Assembly (NCBI GenBank): GCA_003697105.1
Contig: RFFQ01000128.1
Coordinates: 1-25,764, forward strand
Direction of reading: 5' to 3'
DNA from: Gemmatimonadota bacterium
Lineage (GTDB): Bacteria > 4572-55 > J002
DNA: 25,764 bases
The position numbers and the translations under genes were made by a program. The notes under the pieces are model-generated. The model made no database searches. It was given only the letters and a program-made list of their open reading frames with translations, and had not been told where the DNA came from. Positions 15,304-24,100 of the stretch are shown here, one piece after another; position 1 is the first letter of the stretch, and every line of letters starts with the position of its first letter.

Positions 15304-16317
15304 TCAATCCTCCTCAGTGAGGATGCCATACACATCAACCCGGATCGGTGTATCGAGAGCACCGATAAAATCAATTTTGTAGGGGGTACTTTTACGCATC
15401 ATCTCGAATAAAACCGGAGTGGAAACGGTCTCGGCTTGCTCCCAGTAACGGGCGGTCTCTTCATTGCTAAATTCCAGATACTCTGAAGCATAATCGATAA
15501 ACGATCGGGCATTAATCACCTCACCGACAATTAAAAAACGACCACCGTAACGGTGCCATTCCGCCACCGGGAGCGTTGTTTCCGCAGCTAGTTGGTTAAT
15601 ACACGCCTCATGCCACCGGAGCAACTCTTCCAATTTTGCCTTCTCAAACACCTGCTGAATGTGATCATCATTTTTAATACCTTGAGCGTATGCGCGTCGC
15701 CGGACTTCCGCTTTGGATATCCCACCCCGCTGATTACGCCAGGTGGCATCCTGCCGGTAAGTTGCTTCAAAAACGGTGGGGAACGCCTCATGTGACCACT
15801 CGCGCCGTTCTTCCTCTTCCAGATGGTCCTGGATACCTTGCCATAATTCAGCTACCCCGGCGCCGGACAAAAAATACGTTTGGCGGTAAGGGGGATAGTC
15901 TCGCTGCTGATCTTCCGGTGTGTTGGCCACCAGTAATTGCCTGCCACTGGCATAATTGACCTTCATCTCCAACCACGATCCCGATACCTCATGCGTATAG
16001 AGTACCGCCAGTACGTGCTCGGTAGGATGGATAAATTCGCACAAATAAAGGTCATCCAATTCACGAACTTGATAGGCGTTTCCCCGATTAAACCCGATCT
16101 GCTCCAATTCATCGATAAGATCGCTTATCCCATCTTCATAAAGCCAGCTCGGGTCATGATCTCGAAGAAGCCGAATGGTCGTCGGAAAGAAAATAGCAGA
16201 AGCATCCATCAGACGCTTGAACTCTATCCATTTCCGGCGCAACCACCAGATAATGCCACCGGCAACAATCACCAGTACCAAAAAGAGAATCCCCAGAATC
16301 TTCAGAATCAGACTCAT
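15304..16317 (-). CDS. Membrane-anchored protein of unknown function
   Basis: The 337-residue protein is not recognised. It begins with a single transmembrane helix (about 4-26, LKILGILFLVLVIVAGGIIWW) followed by LRRKW. The positive charge after the helix suggests that the large C-terminal part lies in the cytoplasm. That part is mixed alpha/beta, with a charged helix rich in Glu and Arg at about 165-175 (HLEEEERREW) and another near 205-240 (KAEVRRRAYAQG, HIQQVFEKAKLEELLRW). A short aromatic block (PPYRQTYFLSG) lies at about 142-152. It has no Cys pairs, nucleotide-binding loop or protease motif that I can see. AAAGGTG lies about five bases before the ATG, and a perfect TATAAT lies 62 bases upstream of it. 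It leads the minus-strand run of genes towards 5552. Confidence 0.75.
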   Translation of the reverse strand: MSLILKILGILFLVLVIVAGGIIWWLRRKWIEFKRLMDASAIFFPTTIRLLRDHDPSWLYEDGISDLIDELEQIGFNRGNAYQVRELDDLYLCEFIHPTEHVLAVLYTHEVSGSWLEMKVNYASGRQLLVANTPEDQQRDYPPYRQTYFLSGAGVAELWQGIQDHLEEEERREWSHEAFPTVFEATYRQDATWRNQRGGISKAEVRRRAYAQGIKNDDHIQQVFEKAKLEELLRWHEACINQLAAETTLPVAEWHRYGGRFLIVGEVINARSFIDYASEYLEFSNEETARYWEQAETVSTPVLFEMMRKSTPYKIDFIGALDTPIRVDVYGILTEED

Positions 16318-16378
16318 TGTACACCTTTCCAGTTCAAAACAAATTCCGTTAAATATTCTAGGGTGGGTATCAAACCCT

Positions 16379-16407
16379 ATTATACATCCCGAATCGAAAA
16401 TTGACCA
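16379..16407 (-). promoter_or_regulatory. Candidate sigma-70 promoter for the 337-residue protein gene
   Basis: On the minus strand a perfect TATAAT (plus-strand bases 16379-16384) lies 17 bases from TGGTCA (16402-16407), which matches four of six -35 positions. The TAGGGT/ACCCTA inverted repeat begins at the downstream edge of the -10 box, where the transcript would start. The palindrome GCAAATTTGC lies just upstream of the -35. Confidence 0.55.
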
Positions 16408-16529
16408 CGCAAATTTGCCTTAGAGCGGAGTATCTGTTGAAGAGAGTACGGGAAGTGGGCTCAAAATATCAAAATTAACGTGATCCACTGTAGTGGGATT
16501 TAGGGCAAATGTCAAGATCAACTTTGCCG

Positions 16530-16552
16530 AAAAATCGCGGCTCGCGATTTTT
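16530..16552. repeat. 10-bp perfect stem-loop upstream of the TPR promoter
   Basis: AAAAATCGCG (16530-16539) and CGCGATTTTT (16543-16552) flank a 3-base loop, followed by one more T. The shape is that of a small terminator on either strand. It sits five bases before the -35 box of the plus-strand promoter, so it may insulate that promoter or act as a protein site. Confidence 0.6.
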
Positions 16553-16557
16553 TGGGG

Positions 16558-16587
16558 TTGACAACCGGCAGTCACAGGCTGTATATA
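16558..16587 (+). promoter_or_regulatory. Candidate sigma-70 promoter for the TPR gene
   Basis: A perfect TTGACA (16558-16563) is followed 18 bases later by TATATA (16582-16587). Transcription would start near 16595, leaving an 80-base leader before the ATG at 16677. The lack of another promoter in the next genes suggests it may drive the run up to 19529. Confidence 0.65.
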
Positions 16588-16676
16588 TTTACAGGTTACG
16601 TGGATTTGAATCTCCAGAAATATTGAATTACTACGCTCTTTTCAGCAGCCAACCATACCCGGAGGAAGTCCAATTT

Positions 16677-17564
16677 ATGGCAAACTCAACGTTACCCAGC
16701 CTCAATTCGATGTGGGATTTTAGCGATCCGGCAGGGTCGGAAGCCCGGTTTCGGGAACAAATTCCCCACGCAATAGCCGCCGGAGATACGGCGTACCATA
16801 TCAATTTATTGACTCAAATTGCCCGAACATACAGTTTGCGGTTTCAATTTAAGGCGGCGCATCAAATTTTGGATGAAGCGGAATCCATGCTAAGCGAGGA
16901 ATGGGTCGAACCCCGCCTGCGCTATCTATTAGAACGGGGACGAACCTACAACACCGCCAAGGAAAGATCTAAGGCACTGGAAATGTTCCATGAGGCATTG
17001 AAGTTGGGCATGGAACATCACCAAGAATATCTAGCCATCGATGCGGCACACATGATTGCCATTGCCGAGGAAGAACCGCAAGCACAAATCGAATGGAATT
17101 TGAAGGCGATAGCTCTGGCGGAACAAGCCACCGATCCCAAGGCACGAAGTTGGTTAGGCGCATTGCTCAATAACACCGGCTGGGCACTTTTTCGTGCCAG
17201 AAACTACGGAAAAGCGCTAGAACTATTTGAAAAAAGCGTGGATTACGAACGCAATGAGAATCACAGCCAATATGAGCGTATTCAACGTTGGTGCGTCGCT
17301 CGAACCTATCGTGCGATGGGCCGGATAGATGAGGCGTTGGCACTCCAACATCAATTGGAAGCTGAATACGATGCCGGCGGTCTGCAAGACCAAAATGGTT
17401 ACGGTTTTGAAGAACTGGGTGAGCTTTATCTGTTAAAAAATCAAACGGAAACTGCAAAAACCTACTTTAAACGGGCGTACCAATACCTTTCTCAGGACCT
17501 GTGGTTTGTAAACAATGAGCCGGAACGGTACAACCGACTGAAAATGTGGGTGGAAGCCGAATAA
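16677..17564 (+). CDS. Cytosolic tetratricopeptide-repeat protein
   Basis: The 295-residue protein has no signal peptide or membrane helix. It is made of paired helices of the TPR type. The clearest repeats are RYLLERGRTYNTAKERSKAL at about 80-100, ALLNNTGWALFRARNYGKAL at about 162-181, RWCVARTYRAMGRIDEALAL at about 204-223 and FEELGELYLLKNQTETAKTY at about 244-263. Such arrays mediate protein contacts. The start at 16677 is chosen for GGAGG about 11 bases upstream; the frame is open to 16509, but that part contains a promoter and a hairpin. The small VOC/DinB genes begin 98 bases later without an obvious terminator between, so it may head their transcript. It is not closely similar to the secreted TPR protein at 181. 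Confidence 0.82.
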   Translation: MANSTLPSLNSMWDFSDPAGSEARFREQIPHAIAAGDTAYHINLLTQIARTYSLRFQFKAAHQILDEAESMLSEEWVEPRLRYLLERGRTYNTAKERSKALEMFHEALKLGMEHHQEYLAIDAAHMIAIAEEEPQAQIEWNLKAIALAEQATDPKARSWLGALLNNTGWALFRARNYGKALELFEKSVDYERNENHSQYERIQRWCVARTYRAMGRIDEALALQHQLEAEYDAGGLQDQNGYGFEELGELYLLKNQTETAKTYFKRAYQYLSQDLWFVNNEPERYNRLKMWVEAE

Positions 17565-17662
17565 AGGTCAGCGTACGGCATGCTTTCAAAAGCCCATCGC
17601 ACGTGTTACAACCAAAACAAATAGGGTACCACTCTCACCTTTTCTTTTAGGAGGATTATTTG

Positions 17663-18139
17663 ATGTCCAATACAAATCCATCCCTTGGTGCGTTGCAAAC
17701 AATCACACCGCACTTAATTTGCGCTGGCGCAAAAAACGCCATCGAGTTTTATCGACGCGCTTTTGGTGCCGAACTTCTTACCCAGATGGAGGGTCCGGAT
17801 GGGCGGGTGCTGCACTCTGCCTTGAAAATCGGTAATTCACAATTTTATGTGGTAGATGCTTATCCCGAATGGGGTTCAACAGACCCCCAAACCCTCGGAG
17901 GTTCTCCGGTGACGATCCATTTGTATGTACCGGATGTGGACGCCGTCTTTCAACGGGCAGTCGATGCCGGTGCGAAGGTATTAATGGAGCTTCAAGATAC
18001 GTTTTGGGGTGACCGGTACGGCAAACTGGCCGACCCCTTTGGGCATGAATGGTCGCTTGCCACACCGATTAAACAGATGAGCAAAGATGAAATTGAAGCT
18101 GCCGCCAAAAAGATGTTTGGAGGGCAATCAAATGGCTAA
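17663..18139 (+). CDS. VOC-family protein, PhnB-like
   Basis: This 158-residue protein resembles the PhnB/YdcN-like branch of the VOC fold. Visible landmarks are ITPHLICAGAKNAIEFYRRAFGA at the N-terminus, GRVLHSALKIGNSQFYVVD, then VDAVFQRAVDAGAKV and DRYGKLADPFGHEWSLAT near the end. His and Glu residues in those blocks (HSAL, GHEW) are where the family places its metal or substrate contacts. The ATG at 17663 is preferred over the TTG directly before it, because AGGAGG lies eight bases upstream. Many PhnB-like proteins are uncharacterised, and phosphonate metabolism should not be assumed. The last eight bases overlap the next VOC gene. Confidence 0.85.
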   Translation: MSNTNPSLGALQTITPHLICAGAKNAIEFYRRAFGAELLTQMEGPDGRVLHSALKIGNSQFYVVDAYPEWGSTDPQTLGGSPVTIHLYVPDVDAVFQRAVDAGAKVLMELQDTFWGDRYGKLADPFGHEWSLATPIKQMSKDEIEAAAKKMFGGQSNG

Positions 18140-18503
18140 ACGGGCAAAAATTGGTACTATTCTGTGGCGAGATTTAACCGTGCCGGATGCCGCGGCAATC
18201 AAAGACTTTTATTGTGATGTGGTGGGATGGAAGGCAGAAGTTCATGACGGGTGTGATGACTTCAATATCCTCACTCCGGCGGAGGGCGAATGTGTGGCGG
18301 GAATATGCTATGCCAAAGGAAACAATGCGAATCTTCCCCCACAATGGTTGATCTACATTACGGTGGAAAATGTGGCAGAAAGTGCCCAAAAATGCGTCGA
18401 ACGCGGCGGTAAACTGGTGGATGGTCCCCGGCAGATGGGCAATCACTACTTTTGTGTGATTCAAGACCCCGCCGGGGCGGTTGCGGCACTGATTGAAGGA
18501 TAA
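18132..18503 (+). CDS. VOC-family protein, bleomycin-resistance-like
   Basis: The 123-residue single-domain VOC protein begins MAKRAKIGTILWRDLTVPDA, continues with IKDFYCDVVGWKAE and ends in CVIQDPAGAVAALIEG. The pattern W-x-DL-T-V-x-D followed by FY-x-x-V-x-GW is typical of the glyoxalase-like group sometimes paired with PhnB-type genes. The start at 18132 is chosen for GGAGGG seven bases upstream and gives an 8-base overlap with the previous gene; the frame is open to 18087 but without a ribosome site. Residues such as His43 and Asp in DDFNIL might contact a metal, but the usual H/E pattern is incomplete. It is probably translated together with its neighbours. Confidence 0.85.
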   Translation: MAKRAKIGTILWRDLTVPDAAAIKDFYCDVVGWKAEVHDGCDDFNILTPAEGECVAGICYAKGNNANLPPQWLIYITVENVAESAQKCVERGGKLVDGPRQMGNHYFCVIQDPAGAVAALIEG

Positions 18504-18547
18504 TAGACCCGTGGTTTCCACTTCATGTTAGACAGGAGAGATGGTAC

Positions 18548-18952
18548 ATGTCCACGACACCAACCCAATCCCCCCACTTCCACATTGTTGGCGTGAATTA
18601 CATCAGTATTTATGTCAAGGATTACGAGGCAGCACTTGCATTTTACAGCCATGTGCTCGGTAAACCTGCCTTTCAGGAAAAAACGACGCGCGGCTGGTCC
18701 TTGGGAAACACGTGGTTAACGCTGTTCCCTGCCAAAGCCGGTACAAATCCCACTGGTAACCCGCAAAATATGGAATTTGCCATTCAGGTGGCGACTCCAG
18801 ATGAGGTGGATCGCTTACACCAAGCGTTTTTAGACGCCGGAGCCACCGATACCTGGACACCCGAGGATACTTGGATGTATGAAAACATGCGTTTTGGCGC
18901 AATTGATGACCCCTTTGGAGTGCGTATCGACATTTATTGCCCATTAAAATAG
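18548..18952 (+). CDS. VOC-family protein, glyoxalase-like
   Basis: This 134-residue VOC protein has HIVGVNYISIYVKDYEAAL at about 12-30, FYSHVLGKPAF, WSLGNTWLTLF, a linker, then DRLHQAFLDAGATDTW and AIDDPFGVRIDIYCPLK at the end. The terminal RIDIY strand and the early YISIYV strand are where glyoxalase relatives carry acid and His/Gln ligands. The His here is outside the usual place, so a metal site is uncertain. AGGAGA lies eight bases before the ATG, and 44 bases separate it from the previous gene. It is clearly different in sequence from the two VOC proteins upstream, so the row is not a simple recent triplication. Confidence 0.85.
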   Translation: MSTTPTQSPHFHIVGVNYISIYVKDYEAALAFYSHVLGKPAFQEKTTRGWSLGNTWLTLFPAKAGTNPTGNPQNMEFAIQVATPDEVDRLHQAFLDAGATDTWTPEDTWMYENMRFGAIDDPFGVRIDIYCPLK

Positions 18953-18998
18953 AAACCACATCGGTCCCCATTGAACATTATCACAGGAGCATTCAAAA

Positions 18999-19529
18999 AT
19001 GATGAAAGACCATATTTTAGCCGCAATTGAACACGAGATTCGGGTGTGCAAACATTTGTACACTAAATTTTCGGCGGAGCATTGGGATTACCGACCCATG
19101 GAGGGTATGCGTAGCACGCTGGAATTACTACGCTACCTTGCCGGATGTTCGATTTCCATGGTCCACGCGCTCACCCAAGGGTACAAAGATGAAACCGGAG
19201 AGTATGTTTTCCGTCATTATACCTATTTGGAAGAGATGCCCGCCGATCAGTTTATAGCAGAAATGGACAAACAATGGGCAGGAATCCAGCAGTTTTTTGC
19301 CACGCTTACCGATTCGGATTTGACCACTAAGCAGGTCAAAATCCCGTGGGAAAAAGAGCCTGTACCGTTGGGGCAGGGGTTGATCGATTGCGGGGTGAAG
19401 TTTTTAACGGCTTACCGGATGCAATTATTTTTGTATGCCAAACTGGCGGTGGACCCGGAACTCAATACCGCCAATTGCTGGGCAGGGATTGATTGGAAAC
19501 GAGATGCTGAAAAAACGGAAACGTCGTAA
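18999..19529 (+). CDS. DinB-like four-helix protein lacking the metal histidines
   Basis: The 176-residue protein has the DinB/YfiT-type layout of four helices: about 5-25, 38-60, 85-112 and 130-150. Landmarks are HWDYRPMEGMRSTLELLRYLAGC in the first two helices, PADQFIAEMDKQWAG in the third and LTAYRMQLFLYAK in the fourth, then a tail N-x-A-N-C-W-A-G-x-D. Typical DinB proteins bind a metal through three His, in HL after the second-helix motif and H-x-x-x-H in the fourth. Here these places read RYL and VKFLTAYRM, so the triad appears absent. The conserved-looking tail supports a defined subfamily. AGGAGC lies eight bases before the ATG. It ends the VOC cluster. Thiol-transferase activity, known for some DinB proteins, cannot be assumed. 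Confidence 0.78.
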   Translation: MMKDHILAAIEHEIRVCKHLYTKFSAEHWDYRPMEGMRSTLELLRYLAGCSISMVHALTQGYKDETGEYVFRHYTYLEEMPADQFIAEMDKQWAGIQQFFATLTDSDLTTKQVKIPWEKEPVPLGQGLIDCGVKFLTAYRMQLFLYAKLAVDPELNTANCWAGIDWKRDAEKTETS

Positions 19530-19551
19530 AAAGAGATCACCGGTACATAGA

Positions 19552-19580
19552 GCGAAGTCTGCCCTTCCGGTAGGCTTCGT
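19552..19580. terminator. Long hairpin after the DinB-like gene
   Basis: GCGAAGTCTGCC (19552-19563) pairs with GGTAGGCTTCGT (19569-19580) over 12 positions, allowing three G-U pairs, around a 5-base loop. It lies 22 bases after the DinB stop. No T-run follows, so it may be a transcript-end or processing structure rather than a classical terminator. Confidence 0.4.
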
Positions 19581-19624
19581 TATGGACGGGTGCGGCGATA
19601 ACCCTCATCCCCAAACATGATGTT

Positions 19625-19656
19625 CTCAGCGGCACATCTTCTTCGATCCCGCTGAG
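19625..19656. terminator. Hairpin at the convergent end before the MATE stop
   Basis: CTCAGCGG (19625-19632) and CCGCTGAG (19649-19656) form a perfect 8-bp stem with a 16-base loop, directly beside the MATE stop codon. There is no T-run in either direction. It may help end both convergent transcripts, together with the hairpin at 19552. Confidence 0.4.
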
Positions 19657-21039
19657 TCACACCTGAAGTTTATTTTTCCACCGTCCCCGAGCAAACCAGA
19701 TTGCCGACGTTATACCTCGAAATACTGCCGACAGTGAAATTACCCACCACACAGCATCAACCCCGAACTCTAGCACAATGCTGAGTACATACGCAAACGG
19801 GGCACGGCTAATCGCAAACGTACTGGAAATAATCATCGGTGGCACGGTATCTCCAGCACCCGAAAAGGCGCCATCGATAACAATACCTAAGCCCATAAAC
19901 ATCTGGGCAAAACTGGCGATACGGATGTACCGGCTTGCAATTTCAATTACTTGTGGATCAGATGAAAAGATACGGGCAATCCATTCTGGGAAGATCAAAT
20001 ATACCAACGTGGTAAGCATCATCAGCCATACAGTGATTTTCGCCGACATCCACGCTCCCGCTTCCGCCCGCGCCAATTGATTTGCTCCCAAATTTTGCCC
20101 GACAATAGTGGACGCGGCTGTGGCAAATCCCACCGATACCAAATACGAAAGCGACTCAACGGTGATTCCAATGGTTAACGCCGCTAAGGCGTAGGTAGCA
20201 TCCAGCATATTGATGATTTTCGTGATCACGATATAGATCATCAAAAAGCAAAGTCCGGCAACGCTAGGAGGCAACCCTATTTTGACAATCCGATGCAGGG
20301 TCCTGAAGTTGAGTTGCACTTGTTTTTCAAAGGGCACTCTGAGCCGAAGGCGCGTTCCGGTGAGCAAGACAAAAAAGATAGTCACACCGGTCAACTGAGC
20401 AAAAACACTGGCTAATGCGGCACCGGTCACGCCCAGAGCGGGGATTGGACCCCATCCAAAGATCAGTATCGGGTCCAGGACAAGGTTAATGACCGTGACC
20501 AGAAACATCACTTTCATCGGGGTTTTCGTATCCCCACTACCCCGTAAAATTCCATCTTGCACGGGTAGCAGAAACATCAAAAGGCTACTCGCCAGAAAAA
20601 TCTGCATATAATCATAGCTTAAAATTGCCACTGCCGGGGTTAAATCCATCAGTTGAAATAGGGGTACCAGACCGTTAATCCCGAACACCGTGACGATTGC
20701 CGAGCCGAAACAGCCAAAAGTTAGGGCTTGTTGGGCAACATGTACCGCGCGGGGTAGGTCACGCATGCCCACAAAGCGCGCCACTAAGGAAACGGTTCCC
20801 ACCTGCAAAATGCCACTCAAGGCATAGAGAATCCAAAGCAAAAACATGGCGGCACCCAGTGCCGCCATGGCATCCGCGCCGAGGCGGCCGATCCAGAGGC
20901 GATCCACAATAGTTAAGGTCGTTGCCAGCAATTGGGAGGTAATAGCCGGTGCGGCGAGGTGAAATACCGCCCGTGCCATACTGCCTTCCAAAATATAATC
21001 GGCTTTAGTAGTTCTTTTAGCCATAGGCATCAAAATCAT
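19657..21039 (-). CDS. MATE-family multidrug/cation efflux transporter
   Basis: The 460-residue protein has twelve hydrophobic helices in two similar halves, the MATE layout. Its N-terminus has the family opening ILEGSMARAVFHLAAPAI, then VDRLWIGRLGADAMAALGAA (helix 1-2) and QVGTVSLVARFVGMRDLPRA. The second half repeats the pattern with AALTIGITVESLSYLVSVGFATAASTIVGQNLGANQLARA, followed by a terminal SAIWFARGRWKNK. It would export organic cations or drugs in exchange for Na or H ions across the inner membrane. No strong ribosome site precedes the ATG at 21039, and in-frame ATGs at 21030 and 21024 are possible starts. The gene is separated from the surface-protein gene by a strong terminator, so it should have its own promoter, which I could not place. 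Confidence 0.93.
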   Translation of the reverse strand: MILMPMAKRTTKADYILEGSMARAVFHLAAPAITSQLLATTLTIVDRLWIGRLGADAMAALGAAMFLLWILYALSGILQVGTVSLVARFVGMRDLPRAVHVAQQALTFGCFGSAIVTVFGINGLVPLFQLMDLTPAVAILSYDYMQIFLASSLLMFLLPVQDGILRGSGDTKTPMKVMFLVTVINLVLDPILIFGWGPIPALGVTGAALASVFAQLTGVTIFFVLLTGTRLRLRVPFEKQVQLNFRTLHRIVKIGLPPSVAGLCFLMIYIVITKIINMLDATYALAALTIGITVESLSYLVSVGFATAASTIVGQNLGANQLARAEAGAWMSAKITVWLMMLTTLVYLIFPEWIARIFSSDPQVIEIASRYIRIASFAQMFMGLGIVIDGAFSGAGDTVPPMIISSTFAISRAPFAYVLSIVLEFGVDAVWWVISLSAVFRGITSAIWFARGRWKNKLQV

Positions 21040-21061
21040 TCGCCATTCTAAACCAAAAAAG

Positions 21062-21092
21062 AAGGCGGCAGGCTTTTATAACCTGCCGCCTT
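21062..21092 (-). terminator. Rho-independent terminator of the surface-protein gene
   Basis: AAGGCGGCAGG (21062-21072) and CCTGCCGCCTT (21082-21092) form a perfect 11-bp GC-rich stem around a 9-base loop. Read on the minus strand it is followed by a near-continuous T-run (plus-strand A-tract at 21055-21063). It lies about 50 bases after the stop of the large gene and 23 bases before the MATE start. Confidence 0.93.
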
Positions 21093-21141
21093 TGCGATCT
21101 ATAACATGCTGAAAACACGCATGCTTAGATGGTGATCGGGA

Positions 21142-24100
21142 TTACTTCAATAAAATCATCGATTGGGTAGCACTAAAGTCCTCACTGTGGAGTTGGTAGA
21201 AGTAAACTCCGGAACTTACAGCTTCACCCTTCGCATTGGTGCCATCCCATTCCACCGAATAAGTTCCGGCTTCTAAGGTCTCACTAACCAACGCATTCAC
21301 CAAACGACCACTGACATCGTAAATGCGCAACTCCACATTTGCCGTTGCGGGAATATCGAAGCGGATGGTGGTCTTCGGGTTAAACGGATTGGGATAGTTG
21401 GCATATAGCTCGTAGTTTGCCGGTACCGCAATCTGCGCCTTCGCCGAACCTTTAGATTCGAAGATTTGAATATTTTCAAACGCATTCAAGTTCGTATCGA
21501 GGGCAATAACGTTGTCAACCTGAATGTTCCATTCACCGGCGGCTTTTACTTCAAATGTCAAGGTTGCCAATGTACCGCTACCCATGACACCGGTGCCATC
21601 CAGAGACGCCACATCCACCACAACCTGACCGCTGGTGTGTTGCATCATGGCATCTGGGAAGATGGCGTTGATGCCGTTCGCGGCAAATAGGTCACCGGCA
21701 GCGACGCTCTTCAATTCCAGAACATCAGCGGTGTATCCCACGGTAATGCTACCGGCAAACAGGTCAACTACATTTTGCGCCGTCAAGGCAACATCAAAGG
21801 TCTCACCGACATGCACCGTTTCCGCACCCACCACTGGGGTAAAAGCGGTAACACCGCTGGTGATGGTCTGAGATGCGGCTTTTTGATCCCGGGCAGACAC
21901 AAAAAGCCCTTCCAGTTGATCCAGCTCACTGGCTATCCGGGCACTGGCGCACTGACCTTGACCGTAATAAACCGCGAAACGCGCTAAGTCAGCGAAGTTC
22001 ACGGCATCATCATGTCCGATCTGGTCAAAAATACCATCCAGCGCCACATCCACCGCAGGATTCCAGTGGACATCGCCGTTAGCAGAGCCATACGCATATA
22101 ACAACACTAACAGGTCAAAGGCTTCGACACAGGTATCCCCGTTGAAATCGGCAATGGGCCAGATGTCATTTAAGGTGAGACCCGACAGATTACCTAGCAA
22201 TGCCAGAATTTGCGGGGAAAGTGTCGGTAAGACATTGATCCGCAACGAGGTGGAGAGAGGTTGACCAATGTTGCTTCCCACAAATTGGAGGGTAGTGCTC
22301 AAGGTAATCCCTCCCGCATCTGGCAAGCGACTATCGGACAGGTCGTAAGAAACCGTTACTTCGGCACAACTGCTAGAAGCCATGTTGATCGAGACCGACG
22401 CAAAATCCGTCAGAATCTGCTGATCATTGGGTGTGGCATAGTAGGACACATCCACGATGGCGTCTGCCGCGGCAAAACCGACCAAATCTCCACCACTGGC
22501 AGTGCAAATCTGGAAGGTGTAACTTGCGGTCGCATCATCATTTTGGTTTGTGGTTTCATACCGTGTTTCGATCTGCGGATCGGCATAGTTGACCGTCACA
22601 TCAAACGTATGGCTATCACTGCCACCGTTTCCATCCGAGACGCTCACCGTAACTTGACCCGAACCCAACGTTGTGGGGTCAAAGTGGAGTGTATTTCCAC
22701 CAACAATCGTGGCAAAACCAGAGCCAAAACCGGTAATGTCATCAACCGTATAGGTTGGCGTATCATTATCGGCATCGGTCGAGGTCAGCGCGATGTCGTA
22801 CGGTGTAGAGAGCGTCAACGTCAACTGGGCATCCAAGGCGCCAAGTACCGGAGCATCATTCACATTTTCAACCGTTACTTGCATGTCATCGCTCACAGAA
22901 AGCCCGCCTTCGTCGGTTGCGGTAATCGTGACATTGGCAACCCCATTCCAATCGGCAGCGGGTGTAAATGACAAGACACCATCCGTTGTGATATTCACCG
23001 TCAATTCACCCACGCGTAGGGTCTGTTGTGCTTTGACATCGGTCAGAGCTTTGGTTACAGACGATACCGACCGCGAACCATCTTCCCGTAAGGTTACAAC
23101 GGTGTAACTGGAAGACCACGTTAAGTTGGCATCTGCGGTTTCAATGTCGCTCACATACGATTTCAAATCGATTACTGGGGATGGCGTCGGCGAGCCATCT
23201 TCGCTAAATGTCACATCCGGTAGTGCCGTATCGAAGACTGGTTGGTCGTTCACCGGATTCACCGTGACGGTCACAGTGGTTGTATCCGCCCCGCCTAACT
23301 GGTCAATCGCAATAAACTTGACCTGTTTATTACCATACCAATTTGCGGCGGCGTTAAAGGTAGCCACCCCGGAGGCAATCGATACGGTCAGGTCTGTACC
23401 GCCACCAATCACTTCCGAAAGATAAATCAATTGGTTAGCGGGTGTCAGATCGTCGGTCACTTGTTGGGTTAAGTCAACCGTAGGCGCCGGTGTCTCATCT
23501 TCATTGAAATTGACCGCTGTAAATGTCGCACTCCATTGGGGAGGGTTGTTGCTCGGGTCTGGAATAATTACGGTGATGGTCAAATCATCCGTCAGCGGCT
23601 CTGGGTCCTCAACCTGTAATGTCACCGGATATGTCCCGTAGCTTACGCCGATATGGGAAAATCGAAATGTTGTCCCATTATCCGTCACATTGATACTATC
23701 ATTGGGCACCAAAACAGTCCAGGAAAGCTCCGCATCGGTATTATCCACATCTTCAGCTAAATCTGCCAAGGTGACATCTGCGAAACCCTGATAGGGTACA
23801 ATCAGGACATAGCTATCCAAAGCGACTGGAGCATCGTTGACCGGATTGACTGTTACCGTAAACGCATCATTTTCAGAGCCATTATCGGCATCCGTGACCG
23901 TAACCGTCACGGTTGCCGTGCCATACCAATCTTGCTCGGTCGTAAACGTTAACGAACCGGTGGCACTGACCGAAGGCACCAATTCCGTCATATTGGAACT
24001 CACTTGCCACGTCAGTTGATCATCAGCGGTTTCCACATCGGAGACATATTGACGCAAATCAATTGCGGCAGGAGTGGTATCTTCATCAAAGCTCTGATCC

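Larger units (their letters stand above)
16318..16676. other. Divergent intergenic control region (359 bases, no gene)
   Basis: No convincing reading frame lies here; the plus-strand frame open from 16509 merely extends the TPR gene through its own promoter. The region holds promoter-like sites on both strands and four inverted repeats: TAGGGT/ACCCTA (16359-16364 and 16374-16379), the perfect palindrome GCAAATTTGC (16409-16418), CCACT/AGTGG (16485-16496) and a 10-bp stem at 16530-16552. The first two flank the minus-strand promoter, as operators often do. No regulator gene is adjacent. Confidence 0.6.

Noticed and set aside
16509-16676. Longer start for the cytosolic TPR protein
   Set aside because: The extra 56 codons contain a TTGACA/TATATA promoter and a 10-bp stem-loop, and a GGAGG site marks the later ATG.
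19530-19656. Possible small RNA or tRNA in the gap between the DinB and MATE genes
   Set aside because: Two hairpins are present, but no cloverleaf, no CCA end, and no promoter or T-run was found. They are better described as transcript-end structures.
22261-22971. Plus-strand open frame of 236 codons opposite the surface protein
   Set aside because: It lies across the last cadherin-like repeats and the beta-sandwich of the minus-strand gene, has no recognisable motif or good ribosome site, and is best seen as antisense noise.
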